This document shows, piece after piece, positions 59,733 to 64,000 of a stretch of DNA of 64,000 nucleotides. This stretch comes from Flavobacteriaceae bacterium GF1 (GTDB lineage: Bacteria > Bacteroidota > Bacteroidia > Flavobacteriales > Flavobacteriaceae). The stretch is taken from positions 620,001 through 684,000 of the forward strand of contig WNKP01000001.1 of assembly GCA_009797885.1 (NCBI GenBank). The letters run 5' to 3'. The notes beneath the pieces are model-generated. The model was not told where the DNA came from and ran no database searches. It worked only from the letters and a program-made list of their open reading frames with translations. Numbering within the stretch: the first letter of the stretch is position 1; each line of letters begins with the position of its first letter. The position numbers were made by a program, and so were the translations under genes.

Positions 59733-60749
59733 ATGATTGACAAATTGTACGATAGAAAGACAAGTATCCTAACAAAGGCATTTGCTATAGGAATCCTATT
59801 CATTGGCATGGTATCGTGCTCCAATGACGATGATGATGATGAAAATATTGGAAACTGGGTGGACCGATCCATCTTTGATGGTACCCCACGTAGTGGTGCT
59901 TTCGCCTTTACCCTCGGGAACTTCGGATACATGGGAACAGGTTTTGATGGTGATGACCGTTTATCGGATGTTTGGGTCTTTGATATGGAAGGGAATTTCT
60001 GGGCGCAACTGGCCGACTTTCCGGGTACCCCAAGAAGTTCTGCAATAGCATTTGCATTGAACGGCAATGGATACGTTGGCCTCGGCTATGATGGGGACGA
60101 TGAACTGGGGGATTTTTACAGCTACAATATTGCCAATAACACCTGGGCAAGTATAGGTGATTTTGCCGGGACCCCAAGGCGCGGTGCAATTGCCTTTAAT
60201 TCCACAACAAATGGGTACGTAGGTACTGGTTTTGATGGGGACAATGACAAAAAGGACTTTTGGCGTTTTAACCCTGCGGACAACAGTTGGGAAGAACTTG
60301 TGGGTTTTGGCGGCAACAAACGTAGGGAAGCCACCACATTTTCCATTGGGAATAGGGTCTATATGGGGACCGGTGTTTCAAACGGACAGTTTCAGACCGA
60401 TTTTTGGGTATTTGATCTCGATACCGAACAGTGGAGTGCGCTGTTGGATTTGGACGATGATGAAGACAACTTTATCATTAGGAACAATGCCGTTGGATTT
60501 AGCATTGGAGATAGGGGATACTTCGCCACCGGAGATAATGGTTTTGGGGCTTCGACAAGTGTCTGGGAGTACAACCCGGCAACAGACCTATGGGAGGAAA
60601 AAACGGAATATGAAGGTATCACAAGGCAAGGAGCAATAGCTTTTTACAATGGGACAAGGGCCTTTCTTGCCCTTGGCCGAAGTGGAAACCTTTACTTGGA
60701 TGACAATCGTGAATTTTTTCCCAACGAAGAAGAAGATGAAGACGACTAA
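59733..60749 (+). CDS. Kelch-repeat lipoprotein
   Basis: 338 aa. A lipoprotein signal ends in IGMVSC, followed by an acidic SNDDDDDEN spacer, as in exposed Bacteroidota lipoproteins. Then come about six kelch repeats of about 48 residues, each with the pattern TPRSGAFAF..GYMGTGFDGD..LSDVWVFD, predicting a beta-propeller. Acidic tail EEEDEDD. Probably a surface or periplasmic binding protein; no galactose-oxidase active-site residues are seen. It starts directly behind the DUF6268 gene and ends before a hairpin (60793-60823). Confidence 0.85.
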   Translation: MIDKLYDRKTSILTKAFAIGILFIGMVSCSNDDDDDENIGNWVDRSIFDGTPRSGAFAFTLGNFGYMGTGFDGDDRLSDVWVFDMEGNFWAQLADFPGTPRSSAIAFALNGNGYVGLGYDGDDELGDFYSYNIANNTWASIGDFAGTPRRGAIAFNSTTNGYVGTGFDGDNDKKDFWRFNPADNSWEELVGFGGNKRREATTFSIGNRVYMGTGVSNGQFQTDFWVFDLDTEQWSALLDLDDDEDNFIIRNNAVGFSIGDRGYFATGDNGFGASTSVWEYNPATDLWEEKTEYEGITRQGAIAFYNGTRAFLALGRSGNLYLDDNREFFPNEEEDEDD

Positions 60750-60792
60750 TAGCAATACATTTTTAGTATTTTTTTCATAATCCATTAGTAAT

Positions 60793-60823
60793 AAACCGTA
60801 TTCCTGAAAATGGAATACGGTTT
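60793..60823 (+). terminator. Hairpin behind the kelch gene
   Basis: Perfect 12-bp arms (AAACCGTATTCC / GGAATACGGTTT) with a 7-nt loop. It is followed by AAAAATG rather than T, so termination may be partial. Confidence 0.55.
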
Positions 60824-60838
60824 AAAAATGATAACTTG

Positions 60839-61162
60839 ATGAACCATAGGGCATTGTTTTGGATAATAGCGGTAATCATCCTAATTTTTGGGATGACATC
60901 CGTTGAATTTTTACGGACAAAACCAAACAATGGGTATGAACTACAAGTTGAAGAAATTGGCACAGGATGGATGTACCGTATTTATGAAAAGGGGAAATTA
61001 GTGATACAACAGCAGACCATTCCCGGAGTTTCCGAAAGAAAACCCTTTGCGACAAGAAAGGACGCGGAAAAAGTGGGTTCCTTGGTAATCCGTAGATTGG
61101 AAAAGAATCGTTCTCCCCGAATTTCCAAGGCCGATTTGGAACAAAATGAAATAGCTTATTAA
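60839..61162 (+). CDS. DUF4907 protein
   Basis: 107 aa from ATG 60839. A single N-terminal helix (LFWIIAVIILIFGMTSV) is followed by NNGYELQVEEIGTGWMYRIYEKGKLVIQQQTIPG and FATRKDAEKVGSLVI, the core of DUF4907. The family is periplasmic, Bacteroidota-specific and usually next to kelch proteins, as here. Function unknown. It lies 8 bp before the LytS-like gene. Confidence 0.85.
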   Translation: MNHRALFWIIAVIILIFGMTSVEFLRTKPNNGYELQVEEIGTGWMYRIYEKGKLVIQQQTIPGVSERKPFATRKDAEKVGSLVIRRLEKNRSPRISKADLEQNEIAY

Positions 61163-61170
61163 ACGTTGGA

Positions 61171-62241
61171 TTGTACACGAACAAAGGGAAATTGAAAAGG
61201 ACCATTAAAATAAAGGAGGTTTGGATTCATGTCATCGTTTGGATATGTTTTTTTTCATTGCCCATTGGCATGAGTTTTTCACAGCTTGGAAAAATCGATC
61301 CCAACTTTTTGCCTAGGGCCATAATCAATCCGCTGGTATTGGTGTATGTCAACTACCTTATTTTGGTGCCCAAGCTTTTGCTTAAGAAAAGACTGCTTCT
61401 TTATATTGTCATCTCCATCCTTTTTATTTTGACATTTAATTTCATTATTACCGAGTATTTTTTTCCGGCACCGTTCAAAAGATTTTTGGAACTAACGGAT
61501 ACCATACCCTTTGACGAAAGAAGGCGAATGGCCCCTATACAACAGTTACCCTATGCCGTGTCCTTTATCTTTTCCCTGGCATTTTACCTATTGGGGGGTA
61601 TTTTGGCGTTGGTGAAGGATTTTTATAGAAAGGATCAGGTCAATCAGGAAATCAAGGTACAAAGCAAGGAAACCGAATTACAGTTCTTAAGGGCGCAGTT
61701 AAACCCCCACTTTCTATTTAATTCCTTGAACAGTATCTATTCCCTGGTACGGAATAAATCCCAGGAAGCCCCGGAAGCGGTCATTACACTTTCTGAGCTT
61801 ATGCGGTATATGCTTTATGAGGCCAGGGAAGAGATGGTTCCCATATCAAAGGAAATCAACTACATTAAAAATTTTATGGAACTTCAACGGTTTCGATTGC
61901 AAGACAGTAGTGGTCTTCACCTTAAAATTGTTGGAGAGTACCAGGACAAAAGGATTCCCCCATTATTGCTCATTCCATTTGTGGAGAATGCATTTAAATA
62001 TGGAACGGATTTCAACGGTAAGACGGATGTGAGCATTAAAATGGAGATTATTGAGGATGATTTCTTTTTTGAGGTCAAAAATAAGATCGGAAACCACCGT
62101 AAGGATAAAATAAATTCCGGTATCGGATTGAGCAACATAGAAAACAGGTTGCGTTTGATCTATCCGGAAAACCATATGTTGCGAATAAACAAAAATGACG
62201 GAATCTACTCTGTTCAATTGGAACTAAATCTTGCCTCATGA
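61171..62241 (+). CDS. LytS-type sensor histidine kinase
   Basis: 356 aa. No in-frame ATG lies near the start; TTG at 61171 is the best candidate. Four membrane helices are visible (IHVIVWICFFSLPIGMS, PLVLVYVNYLILVPKLL, LYIVISILFILTFNF, AVSFIFSLAFYLLGGIL). A short coiled linker and the His_kinase domain with NPHFLFNSLNSIYSLV (phospho-His) follow, then a HATPase domain with LLIPFVENAFKYG and SGIGLSNIENRL. It overlaps the LytTR gene by ATGA. It senses an envelope signal, perhaps through the neighbouring lipoproteins. Confidence 0.9.
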   Translation: MYTNKGKLKRTIKIKEVWIHVIVWICFFSLPIGMSFSQLGKIDPNFLPRAIINPLVLVYVNYLILVPKLLLKKRLLLYIVISILFILTFNFIITEYFFPAPFKRFLELTDTIPFDERRRMAPIQQLPYAVSFIFSLAFYLLGGILALVKDFYRKDQVNQEIKVQSKETELQFLRAQLNPHFLFNSLNSIYSLVRNKSQEAPEAVITLSELMRYMLYEAREEMVPISKEINYIKNFMELQRFRLQDSSGLHLKIVGEYQDKRIPPLLLIPFVENAFKYGTDFNGKTDVSIKMEIIEDDFFFEVKNKIGNHRKDKINSGIGLSNIENRLRLIYPENHMLRINKNDGIYSVQLELNLAS

Positions 62242-62966
62242 ACTGTATTATCATAGATGATGAGCCTTTAGCAATTGGTATTCTTAAGTCGTATTGCGAG
62301 GATGTTGGTGGATTGAGCTTAATTGAAACGTTTACCAACCCTTTGGATAGTATTGCCTTGATTCAAACCAAAGAAATTGATCTGGTGTTCCTGGATATTG
62401 AAATGCCACAAATCTCAGGGATTGAATTTGTGAAATCCATGGATAAAAAGCCCCTTTTCCTATTTACGACCGCCTATCCCGAATTTGCTTTGGATGGTTT
62501 TGAGCTTAATGCCGTTGATTATCTGGTCAAACCCATTCCCTTTCCACGCTTTGTTACCGCAATCAATAGGGCAAAGGAACTTATGGCATTACGCAGGGCA
62601 AGGGGAAAAATCGAAAATGTTTCCTCCGCCAGTGGTGTGGGTTTGGACACCAATCAATTCATTTTTGTAAAATCCGATTATGGCAATGTCAAAATCAAAC
62701 TAGAGAACATTACCCACATACAAGGGCTTAAGGACTACTTGAAAATTCATATCGACAATGAAAAAAAGCCAATTCTTACCTTGATGAATTTCAAGGATAT
62801 TGATGCAAAATTGGCCAACAATAATTTTATTCGGGTACATCGATCCTTTATTGTAAACATCAATAAAATTCGTGCCGTGCAAAAAAGCAAAATCATAATC
62901 CATGATATCAGGATTCCAATAGGCGATAGCTATAAAGTGGATTTTTTTAATCGAATTGGACTGTGA
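62238..62966 (+). CDS. LytTR-family response regulator
   Basis: 242 aa. The receiver (residues 1-115) has IIIDDEP, phospho-Asp in LVFLDIEMPQISG near residue 55 and Lys in YLVKPIPF. The LytTR DNA-binding domain (about 140-240) has IFVKSDYGNVKIKLENITHIQGLKDYLKI and NNFIRVHRSFIVNINKI. It is the partner of the LytS-like kinase by a 4-bp overlap. Target promoters cannot be told; the DUF4270/kelch genes nearby are candidates. Confidence 0.93.
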   Translation: MNCIIIDDEPLAIGILKSYCEDVGGLSLIETFTNPLDSIALIQTKEIDLVFLDIEMPQISGIEFVKSMDKKPLFLFTTAYPEFALDGFELNAVDYLVKPIPFPRFVTAINRAKELMALRRARGKIENVSSASGVGLDTNQFIFVKSDYGNVKIKLENITHIQGLKDYLKIHIDNEKKPILTLMNFKDIDAKLANNNFIRVHRSFIVNINKIRAVQKSKIIIHDIRIPIGDSYKVDFFNRIGL

Positions 62967-62992
62967 TCATAAATCATGAGGTTCCAATAGAA

Positions 62993-64000
62993 TCATTGAT
63001 TTCCACCATAAAACTCCAGGGAATTCAACAATGGGGAAATCACTTGTTGTAATATCAAGGTATGATTTTCCTTTTTGGATGTGATTTCGAAGTGTATGGG
63101 TATGTTGCTCATTTCATTATAAAAGAGGGTATGCACCTCCTCTCCATGGCTACCCGACCTAACCGAACTTTGGTGTTTCCAGACATACTGCCCTTCCCTT
63201 ATGCTAAACCAGGGGCTTTCATTGGATGTCCGCTTGGAAACCTTAGCAATGGCATCTTCCACTTTTTTCCTGGAACCCTTTACAAATCCCCGTAACCGCG
63301 TACTGGAATCGTTGGGATCATTGGCCGTAAAGCCATCGGGCAGTTTTTGCAATGACCAGTCCTTGGGGAGCAAAAAGCCCAAATGGGACCCGGGTTCCAC
63401 TTTTTTATACTGCTCTAGGCGCAGTTTATTCTCACGGATATATTCCACTCCCCCGCAAAAGAGCCCCTTCACCTTGCCATCCGGAGTCAACTTAAATTGG
63501 AACCTTTGCGGTATCCCCATATTACGCCCGATGGCCAGGGAAGGCGTGGCAAAATCCAATTCAAAATGATTGATCGTATTCTTACCTCTGGTCATCATGG
63601 CCTCAAGGCCCTTATCTCCCCGCTTTATCTCCATTGAAAGTCCAAAATACACCCAAAAATCACCCCCTTTTATTTGAACAAATTCACCAACGTACTTTTC
63701 CATACGTTCTTCGACTAGATCAAAATCGTTTAATGACGGATCGGATATGGTAGGGCGTCCAAATTCGGTGATCGGTTCCCCGGCCGCTATATGTAGAATG
63801 TTATTGACCAAATTAAATATGGTGGGGTACTGATATTGATCGATAAAGGTTAAATCTAGATTGGCCAATAAAGTGGCTGCCCTGTTATTGGTCAAATCAA
63901 TCATGGTCATGGAGGACATCTTTCCCGTACTTCCCCCATGATGAACAATTTTTCTGCCTTCAATTTCAGATATCATCCACCCCAAACCGTACTGTATAGG
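62993..64000 (-). CDS. Serine hydrolase, beta-lactamase family (5' end outside window)
   Basis: The frame stays open through the right edge, so the N-terminus with the S-x-x-K motif is missing. The visible part begins PIQYGLGWMISEIEGRKIVHHGGSTGKM, which contains the third catalytic motif (H-x-G, in HHGGSTG) of class C beta-lactamase-like hydrolases. It is followed by a C-terminal domain with VEERMEKYVGEFVQIKGGDFWVYFG, and ends in strands on small helices. Probably an exported esterase or peptidase. Convergent with the LytTR gene (26-bp gap). Confidence 0.85.
   Translation of the reverse strand, partial: PIQYGLGWMISEIEGRKIVHHGGSTGKMSSMTMIDLTNNRAATLLANLDLTFIDQYQYPTIFNLVNNILHIAAGEPITEFGRPTISDPSLNDFDLVEERMEKYVGEFVQIKGGDFWVYFGLSMEIKRGDKGLEAMMTRGKNTINHFELDFATPSLAIGRNMGIPQRFQFKLTPDGKVKGLFCGGVEYIRENKLRLEQYKKVEPGSHLGFLLPKDWSLQKLPDGFTANDPNDSSTRLRGFVKGSRKKVEDAIAKVSKRTSNESPWFSIREGQYVWKHQSSVRSGSHGEEVHTLFYNEMSNIPIHFEITSKKENHTLILQQVISPLLNSLEFYGGNQ

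Overview
The window is chromosomal DNA of a marine-type flavobacterium (Bacteroidota, Flavobacteriaceae). Pointers are the promoter type (TAnnTTTG at -7, no sigma70 -35 box), the families DUF4270, DUF4907, DUF6268 and DUF177, many lipoproteins and outer-membrane barrels, and the gene order pdxA - DUF177 - rpmF - fabH - accB - accC beside ribE. I saw no rRNA, tRNA, insertion sequence, integrase or CRISPR array. The genus cannot be fixed from the sequence alone.

Layout. 1-5.2 kb: end of a MacB/FtsX-type ABC export operon (two permeases, one ATPase). 5.2-12.1 kb: a FAD oxidoreductase, then the fatty-acid, ribosome and cofactor housekeeping block with ribE diverging. 12.2-16.1 kb: a sodium:solute symporter coupled to a NagX-type membrane acyltransferase, and a TSUP exporter. 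16.1-18.3 kb: a PAS histidine kinase and a single-domain response regulator. 18.4-49.0 kb: a stress/dormancy island. 49.1-55.9 kb: an RND efflux operon. 56-64 kb: DUF4270, an outer-membrane protein, a DUF6268 barrel, kelch, DUF4907, a LytS/LytTR two-component pair and the end of a serine hydrolase.

The island at 18.7-49 kb is the notable part. It holds nine tandem-domain universal stress proteins (Usp), Hsp20, a CbpA/CbpM co-chaperone pair, DUF2267, a metallo-beta-lactamase-fold/rhodanese protein, a DUF2953/GerW pair, a lipoprotein-adaptor ABC exporter, cardiolipin synthase, a lactate-dehydrogenase-like enzyme, an Lnt-like CN hydrolase and several small unknown proteins. Nearly every transcription unit there starts behind the same signal: a 12-bp palindrome TGAY-N4-RTCA (FNR/CRP-like), then exactly 23 bp, then a TAnnTTTG-like -7 box. 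This puts the palindrome near -41.5, the class II activator position. I found 18 such operators serving about 20 promoters. Two are bidirectional.

The likely controller lies in the middle: a kinase with two PAS domains (30936-32465) overlapping a response regulator whose output is a CRP/FNR-type sensor-plus-HTH module (29909-30958). The first PAS domain aligns without gaps to the haem PAS of FixL from memory and keeps the residue matching its haem-ligand histidine. My reading, which is inference, is a Bacteroidota counterpart of the DosR or Anr/FixK low-oxygen regulons. One operator drives transcription into a 0.6-kb gap with no obvious gene, ending at a strong minus-strand terminator: a candidate small RNA of about 260 nt (35136-35398).
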